NCBI GenBank assembly: GCA_903935585.1
Contig: CAIZSE010000114.1
Location: 1-64,000, forward strand
Origin: an uncultured Burkholderiales bacterium
GTDB lineage: Bacteria > Pseudomonadota > Gammaproteobacteria > Burkholderiales > Burkholderiaceae_C
Direction: 5' to 3'
DNA: 64,000 bases
The notes beneath the pieces are model-generated. The model had not been told where the DNA came from and searched no databases. It saw only the letters and a program-made list of their open reading frames with translations. Shown one piece after another: positions 19,479-27,990 of the stretch. A program made the translations under genes and the position numbers. Numbering within the stretch: position 1 is the first letter of the stretch; every line of letters starts with the position of its first letter.

Positions 19479-20420
19479 TTATTCCATGGCGCGGCGCTGC
19501 CGGTCAATGAAATCCTGGTAGGTGTCAATGCCGCGCATCTGCAAAATGGTGTTGCGCACAGCGGCCTCCACCAACACGGCAATGTTGCGTCCCGCCACCA
19601 CCTGAATCACCACTTTGCGCACCGGAATGCCAAGCACATCCTGCACCAGGGGCTCAGACGGCAAGCGCTCGTAATCACGCTCCAGGGTTTCGCGTCGCAC
19701 CAGGTGAACAATCAGCTTCAGTCGCATTTTGCGGCGCACAGCGGTTTCGCCAAAAATGGCCCGGATATCCAGCAAGCCGATACCTCGGACTTCGAGCAGG
19801 TTTTGCAGCAAGTCGGGGCAGCGCGCCTCAATGGTGGTCTGGTTGATGCGGTACAGATCGACGGCATCGTCGGCCACCAGGCCATTACCGCGAGAAATCA
19901 ACTCCAGGCCCAATTCACTCTTGCCCAGGCCCGATTCGCCCGTGATCAGTACGCCCATGCCCAAAATATCCATGAACACACCATGCATGGTGATGCGGTC
20001 GGCAAAGTGCTTGGACAAATAGGCCCGCAGCACATCAATCACAAAGGCCGATGACTGGTCCGTGGAAAACATCGGAATTTGAGCGCGCTCACACATCGAC
20101 AACAAGGCATCCGGCGCGACCTGGCCATCGGCCAAAATCAGGACAGGTGGCTCCAGAGTGACAATCCGCGAAATCCTGCGCGCGCAGTCTTCCGGGGTGG
20201 CGTTGGTCAGATAAGCGACTTCACGGGGCCCCAATATCTGGACCCGATAGGGGTGGATGTAGTTGAGGTAGCCCACCAAATCGGCACCAGAGCGGGCCTC
20301 ACGGACGGCAACTTCGTCAAACCGCCGCTCCGAAGCGCCGAGGCCGGCAACCCATTGCCACTTCAGCTTGCTGCGATGGTCCTCAAACAGGACATCGGCG
20401 CTGATCACGGAGGGTTTCAT
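19479..20420 (-). CDS. hprK: HPr kinase/phosphorylase
   Basis: This bifunctional enzyme phosphorylates and dephosphorylates HPr-type phosphocarriers at a serine. The Walker A motif [10 protein letters not shown] is at residues 161-170 and the HprK signature is [15 protein letters not shown]. Proteobacterial copies sit next to ptsN and take part in the nitrogen-PTS regulatory chain, as here: it begins 25 bases after the ptsN stop. ATG 20420 ([15 protein letters not shown]) is preferred to the upstream start at 20444. Confidence 0.95.
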   Translation of the reverse strand: MKPSVISADVLFEDHRSKLKWQWVAGLGASERRFDEVAVREARSGADLVGYLNYIHPYRVQILGPREVAYLTNATPEDCARRISRIVTLEPPVLILADGQVAPDALLSMCERAQIPMFSTDQSSAFVIDVLRAYLSKHFADRITMHGVFMDILGMGVLITGESGLGKSELGLELISRGNGLVADDAVDLYRINQTTIEARCPDLLQNLLEVRGIGLLDIRAIFGETAVRRKMRLKLIVHLVRRETLERDYERLPSEPLVQDVLGIPVRKVVIQVVAGRNIAVLVEAAVRNTILQMRGIDTYQDFIDRQRRAME

Positions 20421-20445
20421 GGCAAATGCTCCGGCTTGCGCCAAC

Positions 20446-20913
20446 TCAGGCGGTTTGAGCCGACTGCCACTGGGCGATCAACTGGTGCAGGTCCTCCTGG
20501 ACCGAGCTGGCCTTGATCTTTTCCCGAAGGGCGGTGTCACTGAGTAATTCGGCAATCTCGGACAAAATTTCCAGGTGCTTTTGGGTGGCCGCTTCAGGCA
20601 CCAGCAAGAAAATCAGCAGACTGACGGGTTGCTCATCGGGCGCGTCAAATCCGATCGGTTGGGCCAACTGGAAAACAGCCGCCATGGGGGCTTTCAGGCC
20701 CTTGATCCGCCCGTGTGGGATGGCCACGCCGTGTCCCAAGCCGGTCGAGCCCAGTCGCTCACGGGCGAACAGGCTGTCGGTCACCAAGGCACGGGACAAC
20801 CCATGCAGGTTCTCAAAGAGAAGTCCGGCTTCTTCGAACGCGCGTTTCTTGCTGGTGGCTTCCACCCCGACAAGAACTTGGGCAACAGGCAATATGGATG
20901 AGAGACGATTCAT
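20446..20913 (-). CDS. ptsN: PTS IIA-like nitrogen regulatory protein PtsN
   Basis: EIIA-Ntr of 155 residues. The phosphorylatable His67 lies in [17 protein letters not shown], and the fold is supported by ERLGSTGLG upstream and [22 protein letters not shown] downstream. It relays phosphate from PtsP/NPr and regulates potassium and nitrogen functions in other proteobacteria. Operon with hprK. A terminator-like hairpin separates it from hpf upstream, suggesting it has its own promoter within the 150-base gap. Confidence 0.95.
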   Translation of the reverse strand: MNRLSSILPVAQVLVGVEATSKKRAFEEAGLLFENLHGLSRALVTDSLFARERLGSTGLGHGVAIPHGRIKGLKAPMAAVFQLAQPIGFDAPDEQPVSLLIFLLVPEAATQKHLEILSEIAELLSDTALREKIKASSVQEDLHQLIAQWQSAQTA

Positions 20914-21020
20914 GTTCGAGCCGGATTATGCACCTTGCGCAGTCCCAAAAGTCATCCGCCACCCCTCCCTGGGACCATGGGCACTTGTTGAGCCCCATGA
21001 TGAACAAGGCACCGCCATTG

Positions 21021-21043
21021 AAAAGGGCCACTTTCCGTGGCCC
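21021..21043 (-). terminator. Intrinsic terminator downstream of hpf
   Basis: On the minus strand GGGCCAC-ggaaa-GTGGCCC is a perfect 7-bp stem followed by TTTTC. It lies about 25 bases after the hpf stop and before ptsN, so it probably ends the hpf transcript. Confidence 0.65.
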
Positions 21044-21067
21044 CATCTTGAACAAAAACAAGCCTGA

Positions 21068-21397
21068 TCACATCATCCGCTTGGTTGCACTGTGATGATG
21101 GTCGGTGATGCGGTTTTTGTGCCTGACCACTTGGCGGTCCAGTTTGTCCACCAGATCATCTACAGCGGCGTAAAGGTCTTCATGGGCGCTTTCTGCAAAG
21201 AGGTCATTGCCCTTGACATGGATGTTGCATTCAGCGCGTTGGCGCTTTTCTTTTTCTTTCTGCTTTTCGACGGACAACAGCACTTTGACATCGACCACCT
21301 GGTCAAAATGCCGCGTGATGCGGTCGAGCTTTCCCGTGACGTACTGACGCAAGGCCGGGGTCACCTCAAGATGGTGCCCGCTGATGGTTAAATTCAT
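21068..21397 (-). CDS. hpf: Ribosome hibernation promoting factor (HPF/YfiA family)
   Basis: Short-form HPF of about 109 residues that stabilises idle 70S/100S ribosomes in stationary phase. The sequence [20 protein letters not shown] and [33 protein letters not shown] is diagnostic. ATG 21397 has GGAGG nine bases upstream; the longer track start is not supported. In many relatives rpoN lies immediately upstream, but here the next gene is an unrelated MFS carrier. The ribosome-binding site follows directly after a strong intrinsic terminator (see separate entry). Confidence 0.95.
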   Translation of the reverse strand: MNLTISGHHLEVTPALRQYVTGKLDRITRHFDQVVDVKVLLSVEKQKEKEKRQRAECNIHVKGNDLFAESAHEDLYAAVDDLVDKLDRQVVRHKNRITDHHHSATKRMM

Positions 21398-21423
21398 AGT
21401 CGTCGCCTCCATGGAATCAGGGT

Positions 21424-21470
21424 AAAAAAAGCCCCGCCGAAGCAGGGCTCCGAAACCACCCGCTCGGGTG
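21424..21470 (-). promoter_or_regulatory. Tandem hairpins with U-tract immediately upstream of hpf (terminator or attenuator)
   Basis: Reading the minus strand, the palindrome CACCCGAGCGGGTG (21457-21470) is followed by AGCCCTGC-TTCG-GCGGGGCT and then seven T residues (21424-21430). The second element is a classical intrinsic terminator with a TTCG tetraloop. Only 26 bases separate the T-tract from the hpf start codon, and the Shine-Dalgarno sequence occupies part of that. There is thus little room for a promoter between terminator and gene, so hpf must either be transcribed by read-through (attenuation) or from a promoter overlapping the hairpin. Confidence 0.7.
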
Positions 21471-21633
21471 ATTCAGCTTCACTATGCGCGCCACACCATG
21501 GAAAAGCAAGGCACCCCAAAGTAAACCCCGAAAGGCCATGGCATTTACCCTCAGACAGGCGTTTAAGTGCTATTGTTCTGGTTGGCCGTTCACGCCAACT
21601 TCTTCCAGCCGAACAAGCTGTCAGCGGCATCCA

Positions 21634-22854
21634 TCAAACCGCGGCGGCAGGCCCGGCATGCAGGCGCAACCGCCCAGCCAGCCAGGCGCTCAGCACGCTG
21701 GCCACGGTGCCCAACAAACCCGCTACCCAATAAAAAGTCAGCTGACCCTGGTCGTCACGCCCGATGATGAGGCCCGCCACCAAGGCCGCCAGGCCCATGG
21801 AGGCGGATTGCACGGCCGAGTTGAGCGTCATGAAGATGCCGCGCAAACGCGGCTCTACGGCAGAGGAAATCATGGCCATGCCTGGAATCATTCGCCCGCT
21901 CATGACGGTAAAAAACAAGGTCGATATCGCCAGCAAGCCCCACAGCGGCAAGCCTTGTGACAGCGTGGTGGCCATCAAGGGCAACACCACCGCCAAAGCC
22001 AGGCGCTGGAACACCTGGACTTTGCCCACCCGGTCCGTTAAACGGCCAAAATACCGTGCACTGAGCAAGGTGGCCACGCCCCCGCACAGGTAAATCCAGG
22101 GCACTTCACCGGTCTGCATACCGGCATTGGACTGCAGATAGATGGTGATGTAGGGAATCACCGTGAAAGCGGCAAACATCATCAATCCAGAAACCCCGAA
22201 GGCTTTGAGGTGATTGGGCTCGACCAGCACCTGCCCGATGCCACGCCAAACGCCGGTCCGGTCGGGATGGTGCAGGTGTGCATCGAGGCGGGGCAAGGTT
22301 TGCCAGGCACCCAGCGACAGCAGACCCACCAGCAAGGCGATGCCGAAAAAGGGCGCATGCCAGCTCAGGTGCGCTGCCAAGAACAGGCCCAATGGCACCC
22401 CTGCCACCGTGGACACGGAAAACGAGGTCATCACCACACTCATGGCCCGGCCCCGGCGCTCAAAGGGGATGACATCGGCCACGATGGTTTGGGACAAAGC
22501 CGACAAAACGCCCCCGAACAAGCCTGCGGCCACCCGCGCCAACATGAGCCAGAGGTAATCGGGCGCCAGGCCGCACGCCAGCGTGGCCAGGCCAAACAAG
22601 GTGTACATCGCCAGCAGCAGGCGTTTTCGGCTGAAGCGGTCGATGTAGGTGGCCGCCATGAGACCGGACAGGCCGGCCGACAAGGTGTAGGCCGAGACCA
22701 GCAAGCCGAACTGTGCGTTGCTGATGCCAAACAAGGCGGTGAACTGAGGCCCCAGCGGCATCATGATCATGAAATCCAGGATGTGGGTGAACTGGATGCC
22801 GGCCAGCGTGAAGAGCAGCCAGCGCTCTCGCCGCGGGGTCAAGTGAGGGGTCAT
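21634..22854 (-). CDS. MFS transporter
   Basis: Major facilitator carrier of about 406 residues with twelve hydrophobic segments. The first helix region ILDFMIMMPLGPQFTALFGIS and the motif-A-like loop MAATYIDRFSRKRLLLAMYTLFGL identify the drug/sugar-efflux (DHA1-like) branch. The substrate cannot be deduced. The ORF track uses a TTG at 22866; the ATG at 22854 (MTPHLTPRRERW) is the more likely start. The gene diverges from the patatin gene. A 236-base stretch between its stop and hpf holds no credible gene, only the hpf leader hairpins. Confidence 0.85.
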   Translation of the reverse strand: MTPHLTPRRERWLLFTLAGIQFTHILDFMIMMPLGPQFTALFGISNAQFGLLVSAYTLSAGLSGLMAATYIDRFSRKRLLLAMYTLFGLATLACGLAPDYLWLMLARVAAGLFGGVLSALSQTIVADVIPFERRGRAMSVVMTSFSVSTVAGVPLGLFLAAHLSWHAPFFGIALLVGLLSLGAWQTLPRLDAHLHHPDRTGVWRGIGQVLVEPNHLKAFGVSGLMMFAAFTVIPYITIYLQSNAGMQTGEVPWIYLCGGVATLLSARYFGRLTDRVGKVQVFQRLALAVVLPLMATTLSQGLPLWGLLAISTLFFTVMSGRMIPGMAMISSAVEPRLRGIFMTLNSAVQSASMGLAALVAGLIIGRDDQGQLTFYWVAGLLGTVASVLSAWLAGRLRLHAGPAAAV

Positions 22855-22912
22855 GGAACAATGCAATGGAGTTGACTGAATCTAACACCCCCACAACAAA
22901 CCTCTGCCAGCC

Positions 22913-24124
22913 ATGCACATTGACAGTTTGACGCCTCAGGCTCTGCCCTCTGGCCACCCGCCCGTGCATGGCCTGGTGCTCATGGGTGGCGGCGCCCGCA
23001 CGGCCTACCAAGCAGGTGCCTTGCAAGCCATTGGGGCGCTGCTGAGGCAAAAAAGCCAGGCCCGGCACTTTCCATTTCAAGTGTTGGCCGGCACATCTGC
23101 CGGGGCCTTGAACGCCACCTTTTTGGCCAGCAAGGCCATGGACGGTTTGGACGGTCTGGACGATTTGGCCAACTTTTGGTCGGCCATCCGCACCGAAGCG
23201 GTTTACCACCTGCCCTCAACGCCTCTGGCCAAATTCAGCCGTTGGGCCACTGCCCTGGGTTTGGTGCTGTCTGCACGCCAACAGGCTGCCGCCATGGACA
23301 GTCTGGCCTTGGTCAACACCTTGCACAAAGCGATCGCTCTGGACAGGATTGATGCGGCCCTTCGAAGCGGCGTGTTGCACGCTCTGGCCGTCACAGCATC
23401 CAGTTACTCAAGCGGTGTCCACTGGACTTTTTGCCAAACCCGCGACGGCCAGCCCATTCCCTGGAGCAGGCCCGGACGACGCGCCGAGCAGCAACCCATC
23501 ACCATCGAACACCTGATGGCATCCAGCGCCATTCCGTTCATTTTCCCGTCGACCCCACTCTGGGTCGATGGTGGCATGGAGTATTTCGGCGATGGCTCGA
23601 TGCGGCAGATTTCTCCACTGTCCTCTGCCGTGCACCTGGGTGCTGACCGGGTTTTGGCGATTGGCGTGGGACAACCCCAGCGGGCGAACCTGGGCGGACA
23701 GCGCAATGGCAACGGGCGCCCCTCACTGGGAACGATCGCTGGCCACGCCATGGCCAGCGTATTTCACGACACCCTGGAGGCCGATGTGGCGCAAATTGCC
23801 CGCATCAACCTGTCCTTGAATGTTTTGCCTGACAGCGTCCGCGCAGAATTGCCTTTTCGCGCGGTCGAGGTTCTGAGCCTGCAGCCCAGCGCCTCGCTCG
23901 ATGCCCTGGCCCAAGACCATGTGCACACACTCCCCAGGCCCATCGTCAGGGTGCTTGAAGGCCTTGGGGCCTTGCAAGGCAGCGGGGCTGCTCTGGCCAG
24001 TTATCTGCTCTTTGAGCCTGGTTTCATTACAGCGCTGATGTCACTGGGACAAGCCGATGTGAAGGCCCGATCCGAAGAGATACTGGCATTTTTCGAGCCC
24101 CACAGCGCCGATCCGGTGCGATAA
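22913..24124 (+). CDS. Patatin-like phospholipase family protein
   Basis: Predicted lipid acyl hydrolase of 403 residues with a Ser-Asp dyad. The glycine-rich oxyanion motif GLVLMGGGARTAYQAG is followed by the nucleophile motif AGTSAGALNA (Ser62), and the catalytic Asp lies in VDGGMEYFGDGSMR (about residue 219). No signal peptide or membrane helix is evident, so it is probably cytosolic or peripheral. The substrate is unknown. A 155-base intergenic region with hairpins separates it from corA downstream. Confidence 0.88.
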   Translation: MHIDSLTPQALPSGHPPVHGLVLMGGGARTAYQAGALQAIGALLRQKSQARHFPFQVLAGTSAGALNATFLASKAMDGLDGLDDLANFWSAIRTEAVYHLPSTPLAKFSRWATALGLVLSARQQAAAMDSLALVNTLHKAIALDRIDAALRSGVLHALAVTASSYSSGVHWTFCQTRDGQPIPWSRPGRRAEQQPITIEHLMASSAIPFIFPSTPLWVDGGMEYFGDGSMRQISPLSSAVHLGADRVLAIGVGQPQRANLGGQRNGNGRPSLGTIAGHAMASVFHDTLEADVAQIARINLSLNVLPDSVRAELPFRAVEVLSLQPSASLDALAQDHVHTLPRPIVRVLEGLGALQGSGAALASYLLFEPGFITALMSLGQADVKARSEEILAFFEPHSADPVR

Positions 24125-24161
24125 TCCGCCGATTCATATTGGAGACACACTGCCGTGGAAA

Positions 24162-24222
24162 CTACCCCGAGTCGGTAGCTTTCGAACACGTTGAGCACCC
24201 CCGCCCATGGTTCGAAAGCTGC
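24162..24222 (+). promoter_or_regulatory. Structured leader with mutually exclusive stems upstream of corA
   Basis: AGCTTTCGAAC (24177-24187) and GTTCGAAAGCT (24210-24220) are perfect 11-base inverted repeats, extendable to 13 pairs with one U-G. A competing short stem, CTACC (24162-24166) with GGTAG (24174-24178), shares bases with the left arm. Two alternative folds 60-100 bases before the CorA start are what a regulatory leader would look like. No known riboswitch class is recognised. Confidence 0.45.
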
Positions 24223-24279
24223 AGCACCCCCTTCGCCGCCCTTTGAACTTTTGGCACCTGGCCACTTTTCGGATTCGCC

Positions 24280-25266
24280 ATGCTCAACATCTTTACCCTT
24301 GTCAACGGCCGTCTCTTCCAGGAAGAGATCGAGTCCCTGGAAGAACTCTCCCGTTTCCAACCCATCTGGGTGGACCTGGAGTCCCCCACGCTGGACGAAA
24401 AACGCTGGATCAAACAGTACTTTGGCCTGTCCATCCCCGAAGACGCGATGGACGAGGACATCGAGGAATCGGCCCGCTTCTACGAAGAAGACAACGGCGA
24501 GCTGCACATCCGGTCTGACTTCTTGATTGCCGACGAAGACGAGCCACGCACCGTGCGCTGCGCCTTCATTTTGAACCAGCACAATGCCGACCTGAAAAGT
24601 CAGGGTGTGCTGTTTTCCATCCACGAAGAAGACGTGCCGGTGTTCCGTTTGTTGCGCATGCGCGCACGCCGTGCGCCGGGCCTGATTGAAGACGCCAAGG
24701 AAGTGCTGCTCAAACTGTTTGACGCCGATGCAGAGTACTCGGCCGACACGCTCGAGGGCATCTACGACAAACTCGAAACAGCGGGCAAAAAGGTGTTGTC
24801 TGGCGATGTCACCGACGCCTTGGCCGGTGAAGTGCTGGGCGCAATTGCCCGGCAAGAAGACTTGAATGGCCGGATCCGACGCAATGTGATGGACACCCGC
24901 CGCGCCGTGAGCTTCATGATGCGCTCCAAAATGCTGAATGCCGAGCAATTTGAAGAGGCGCGTCAGATTCTGCGTGACATCGACTCGCTCGACTCGCACA
25001 CGGCCTTTTTGTTCGACAAGATCAACTTCTTGATGGACGCCACCGTCGGTTTCATCAACATCAACCAGAACAAGATCATCAAGATCTTCTCAGTGGCCAG
25101 CGTGGCCTTGCTGCCGCCCACCCTGATCGCCAGCCTGTATGGCATGAACTTCCAGTACATGCCCGAGCTGTCGCAAAAATGGGGTTACCCCTATGCGCTG
25201 GCTCTGATGGTGGCCAGTGCCGTAGTCCCCATGTGGTACTTCCGCCGGCGCGGCTGGCTCAAGTGA
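24280..25266 (+). CDS. corA: Magnesium and cobalt transport protein CorA
   Basis: Pentameric Mg2+ channel of 328 residues. The long N-terminal cytosolic domain is followed by two C-terminal transmembrane helices joined by the signature YGMNFQYMPEL (GMN at residues 288-290), ending in the basic tail YFRRRGWLK. Its start is an ATG preceded by a 155-base leader with an inverted repeat. The gene is convergent with mtnN, seven bases apart. Confidence 0.95.
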   Translation: MLNIFTLVNGRLFQEEIESLEELSRFQPIWVDLESPTLDEKRWIKQYFGLSIPEDAMDEDIEESARFYEEDNGELHIRSDFLIADEDEPRTVRCAFILNQHNADLKSQGVLFSIHEEDVPVFRLLRMRARRAPGLIEDAKEVLLKLFDADAEYSADTLEGIYDKLETAGKKVLSGDVTDALAGEVLGAIARQEDLNGRIRRNVMDTRRAVSFMMRSKMLNAEQFEEARQILRDIDSLDSHTAFLFDKINFLMDATVGFININQNKIIKIFSVASVALLPPTLIASLYGMNFQYMPELSQKWGYPYALALMVASAVVPMWYFRRRGWLK

Positions 25267-25273
25267 TCCCCGG

Positions 25274-26035
25274 TCAGCCGGGCTGACGATCTGCCAGCCA
25301 TTGCGACAAAATGGCCAGGCTGTAACGGCTGGCCACTTCTCGGATGAACCGATTGAAGTCAGCGTGTGCCGTGTCATCGGCGCGGTCTGAAATCGTGCGC
25401 ACCGCCGCAAAAGGCACCTGGTAGTCATGGCACACCTGCGCCACCGCAGCGCCCTCCATCTCGACGGCCAAAGCCTCGGGCAAGGCAAGTCGCAGCGCAT
25501 GGCTTTCTGCGTTGGTCGAAACAAACCGGTCGCCACTGATCACCAGCCCCTGATGCACACGAGGCGCGCTCAATTGAAATTGGGTCAGGGTTTCACGGCT
25601 CAGATGCCGCTCGGCGGCATGCAGCACCTGCGCGCTGGCTTTGGCCAACTGCGCTGACAGGCTGGCATGGGCATCAAAGCAGGCACGGCCATACAGCGGC
25701 ACCTCATGCCTCGCAAACAGCGGCGAAGCGTCCATGTCATGCTGCACAAAACCGGAGGCCACCACCACATCCCCCACGCGCACGCCCAGCCCCAAGCCGC
25801 CAGCCACGCCGGTAAAGACCATCGTGTCGACTTGAAAGCGCTCCAGCAGCACCGTGGCCGTGGTCGCCGCAGCCACTTTGCCAATGCGCGACAACACGGC
25901 CACCACCGAATGCCCTTGCCAGTGGCCCACCCAGAAGTCACGACCCGCTACCGTCACGCGGCGCTCATCGGGCATTTCAGCCAATACAGCGGCCAGTTCT
26001 TCGTGCATGGCACTCATGATGCCGATCACCGCCAT
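25274..26035 (-). CDS. mtnN: 5'-methylthioadenosine/S-adenosylhomocysteine nucleosidase
   Basis: It cleaves the glycosidic bond of MTA and SAH, recycling by-products of SAM-dependent reactions. The 253-residue protein opens with IGIMSAMHEELAAVL, contains VFTGVAGGLGLGVRVGDVVVA, and the catalytic region AVEMEGAAVAQVCHDYQVPFAAVRTISDRAD (Asp of the SDRAD motif as proton donor). A longer insert than in E. coli is visible near residues 100-160. Confidence 0.93.
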   Translation of the reverse strand: MAVIGIMSAMHEELAAVLAEMPDERRVTVAGRDFWVGHWQGHSVVAVLSRIGKVAAATTATVLLERFQVDTMVFTGVAGGLGLGVRVGDVVVASGFVQHDMDASPLFARHEVPLYGRACFDAHASLSAQLAKASAQVLHAAERHLSRETLTQFQLSAPRVHQGLVISGDRFVSTNAESHALRLALPEALAVEMEGAAVAQVCHDYQVPFAAVRTISDRADDTAHADFNRFIREVASRYSLAILSQWLADRQPG

Positions 26036-26060
26036 GGTTTCCCCCTTGGATCAACGCGTC

Positions 26061-26088
26061 AAAAGAAAAGCGGCTGCAAGAGCCGCTT
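26061..26088 (-). terminator. Intrinsic terminator downstream of fadD
   Basis: On the minus strand AAGCGGCT-cttgc-AGCCGCTT is a perfect 8-bp stem followed by a TTTTCTTTT tract. It lies 36 bases past the fadD stop and before mtnN. Confidence 0.8.
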
Positions 26089-26124
26089 TGAAGTGTATCG
26101 GCGGCTACCCGCCAGCCTGCTGGC

Positions 26125-27807
26125 TCATGCCTTGTTGCGAAGTTCGCGGCGCAAGATTTTGCCCACCGGGGTTTTGGGCAGTTCGGTGCGAAACTCGATC
26201 ACCCGCGGCTGCTTATAAGCGGTCATGCTTTCCCGGCAATAGGCCATGATCTGCGCCTCGGTCAGTGCCGGATCTTTCTTGACCACCACCAGTTTGACAG
26301 TCTCGCCAGTTTTCTCGTCGGGCACGCCGATCGCAGCGCACTCCAGCACGCCCGGACATTCAGAGGCCACCTCTTCCACCTCATTGGGGTAGACGTTGAA
26401 ACCGCTGACCAGAATCATGTCTTTCTTGCGATCAACGATCTTGAAATAGCCACGCTCGTCCACCGTGCCCACATCACCGGACTTGAAGTACCCATCCGCC
26501 GTCATGACCTTGGCCGTTTCGTCGGGACGCTGCCAGTAGCCCGCCATGACCTGCGGCCCCTTGATGGCGATCTCGCCAGGCTGTCCGATCTCGGTCACTT
26601 CGTTACCGTCATCGTCCAAAAGCTTCATCCAGGTCGCCGGCAAGGGCACGCCAATGGTGCCGGTGAACTCGGTGCTGGTGGTCGGGTTGCAACTGGCCGA
26701 AGGGCTGGTTTCCGACAGTCCGTAGCCTTCGCAAATCGGGCAGCCGGTTTTCTCGAGCCAGAGCTTGGCGACATTGGACGTTACCGCCGTGCCACCACCC
26801 AGTGACACTTTGAGGTTGGACCAGTTCACTGTGCCGAAATCAGGGTGGTTGGCCAGGCCATTGAACAAGGTGTTGACGGCTGGCAGACTGTGAAATGTGT
26901 GTTTGGACAATTCCTTGAGCACCGCAGGCAAATCACGCGGGTTGGGAATCAGAATGGTTTTGCCGCCCATGCGCAAGCCCAGCATCATGTTCACCGTGAA
27001 AGCGAAGATGTGGTACAGCGGCAAAGCACACACCGACGTGGGCTGCTGCCCCGCCGGAATGCGCTTCATGACCGGCTCGTTCCAGGCATCGGACTGAAGC
27101 ACATTGGCAATCACGTTGCGGTGCAAAAGCACCGCGCCCTTGGACACACCCGTGGTGCCACCGGTGTATTGCAAAACAGCGATGTCATCAGGCGACAACT
27201 CGGGCTTGCGAAAAGCCTGTTGGCGACCTTTGGACAAGGCGTCATTGAACCGGACCGCCTGGGGCAAGTTGAAACCGGGCACCATCTTCTTGACATTGCG
27301 AACCACGTAATTGACCAGGCTGCCCTTGAGCAAGCCCAGGCGATCCCCCATCGCTGCCAACACCACATGCTGCACAGGCGTTTGGGCGATGCATTTTTCA
27401 AGTGTGGCGGCAAAGTTTTCGATGATCACAATCGCCTTGGAGCCTGAATCCTTGAGCTGGTGTTCCAGTTCGCGGGCGGTGTAAAGCGGATTCACGTTGA
27501 CGACCACAAAACCCGCACGCAAGATGGCGGCCACAACCACCGGGTACTGCGGCACATTGGGCATCATGACCGCGACACGATCGCCCTTGTTCAAGCCCAG
27601 CGATTGCAGATAAGCCGCCATGGCCATGCTTTCCTGATCGGTCTGTGCGTAGCTGATTTCCTTGCCCATGAAACTGTAGGCGGGACGGCTGGCGTACTTG
27701 GAAAAACTCTCTTCCAGCAAGCCCACCAAGGAGCTGTATTGGCCGAAATCAATGTCGGCCGGAACGCCTTCGGGGTAACTCTTCAGCCAAACGGGATTCA
27801 GGTTCAT
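26125..27807 (-). CDS. fadD: Long-chain fatty acid-CoA ligase FadD
   Basis: This ATP-dependent activation of fatty acids to acyl-CoA is the entry to beta-oxidation. The 560-residue ANL-superfamily enzyme has the P-loop LQYTGGTTGVSKGAVLLHRN, the adenine motif GYGLSETSP, and the C-terminal domain motifs YFKSGDVGTVDERGYFKIVDR and the catalytic-Lys end LPKTPVGKILRREL. The N-terminus NLNPVWLKSYPEGVPADID is typical of proteobacterial FadD. A 7-bp inverted repeat lies in its upstream region; a TetR- or GntR-type operator could be there but none is identifiable by eye. Confidence 0.95.
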   Translation of the reverse strand: MNLNPVWLKSYPEGVPADIDFGQYSSLVGLLEESFSKYASRPAYSFMGKEISYAQTDQESMAMAAYLQSLGLNKGDRVAVMMPNVPQYPVVVAAILRAGFVVVNVNPLYTARELEHQLKDSGSKAIVIIENFAATLEKCIAQTPVQHVVLAAMGDRLGLLKGSLVNYVVRNVKKMVPGFNLPQAVRFNDALSKGRQQAFRKPELSPDDIAVLQYTGGTTGVSKGAVLLHRNVIANVLQSDAWNEPVMKRIPAGQQPTSVCALPLYHIFAFTVNMMLGLRMGGKTILIPNPRDLPAVLKELSKHTFHSLPAVNTLFNGLANHPDFGTVNWSNLKVSLGGGTAVTSNVAKLWLEKTGCPICEGYGLSETSPSASCNPTTSTEFTGTIGVPLPATWMKLLDDDGNEVTEIGQPGEIAIKGPQVMAGYWQRPDETAKVMTADGYFKSGDVGTVDERGYFKIVDRKKDMILVSGFNVYPNEVEEVASECPGVLECAAIGVPDEKTGETVKLVVVKKDPALTEAQIMAYCRESMTAYKQPRVIEFRTELPKTPVGKILRRELRNKA

Positions 27808-27852
27808 GTCGGGTTCTCCTATGGCTCAGTCTAACGTAAGTCTGACAAGAAA

Positions 27853-27871
27853 CTGACGCGCAATGCGTCAG
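27853..27871. repeat. Inverted repeat upstream of fadD
   Basis: CTGACGC-gcaat-GCGTCAG is a perfect 7-bp palindrome 46 bases upstream of the fadD start. It may be an operator or a leader hairpin; no regulator can be named. Confidence 0.35.
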
Positions 27872-27927
27872 GGTTTACGCCAAAAATAAGCTTCAGTTAA
27901 GGGAGCAAACGCATTTTGAACAGATCA

Positions 27928-27957
27928 ACAAAAAGGGGAGGCCAATGCCTCCCCTTT
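27928..27957 (-). terminator. Intrinsic terminator downstream of pntB
   Basis: On the minus strand AAAGGGGAGG-cattgg-CCTCCCCTTT is a perfect 10-bp stem followed by TTGTTG, 34 bases after the pntB stop. A second small hairpin, CATGGCC-acg-GGGCCATG (about 27970-27987), lies between stop and terminator. Confidence 0.8.
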
Positions 27958-27990
27958 GGGATTAAAAGTCATGGCCCCGTGGCCATGCGG

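Noticed and set aside
21394-21630. 78-codon ORF between the MFS gene and hpf, considered as an rpoN remnant
   Set aside because: It has no RpoN-box-like sequence and its end is composed of the hpf leader hairpins and start region.
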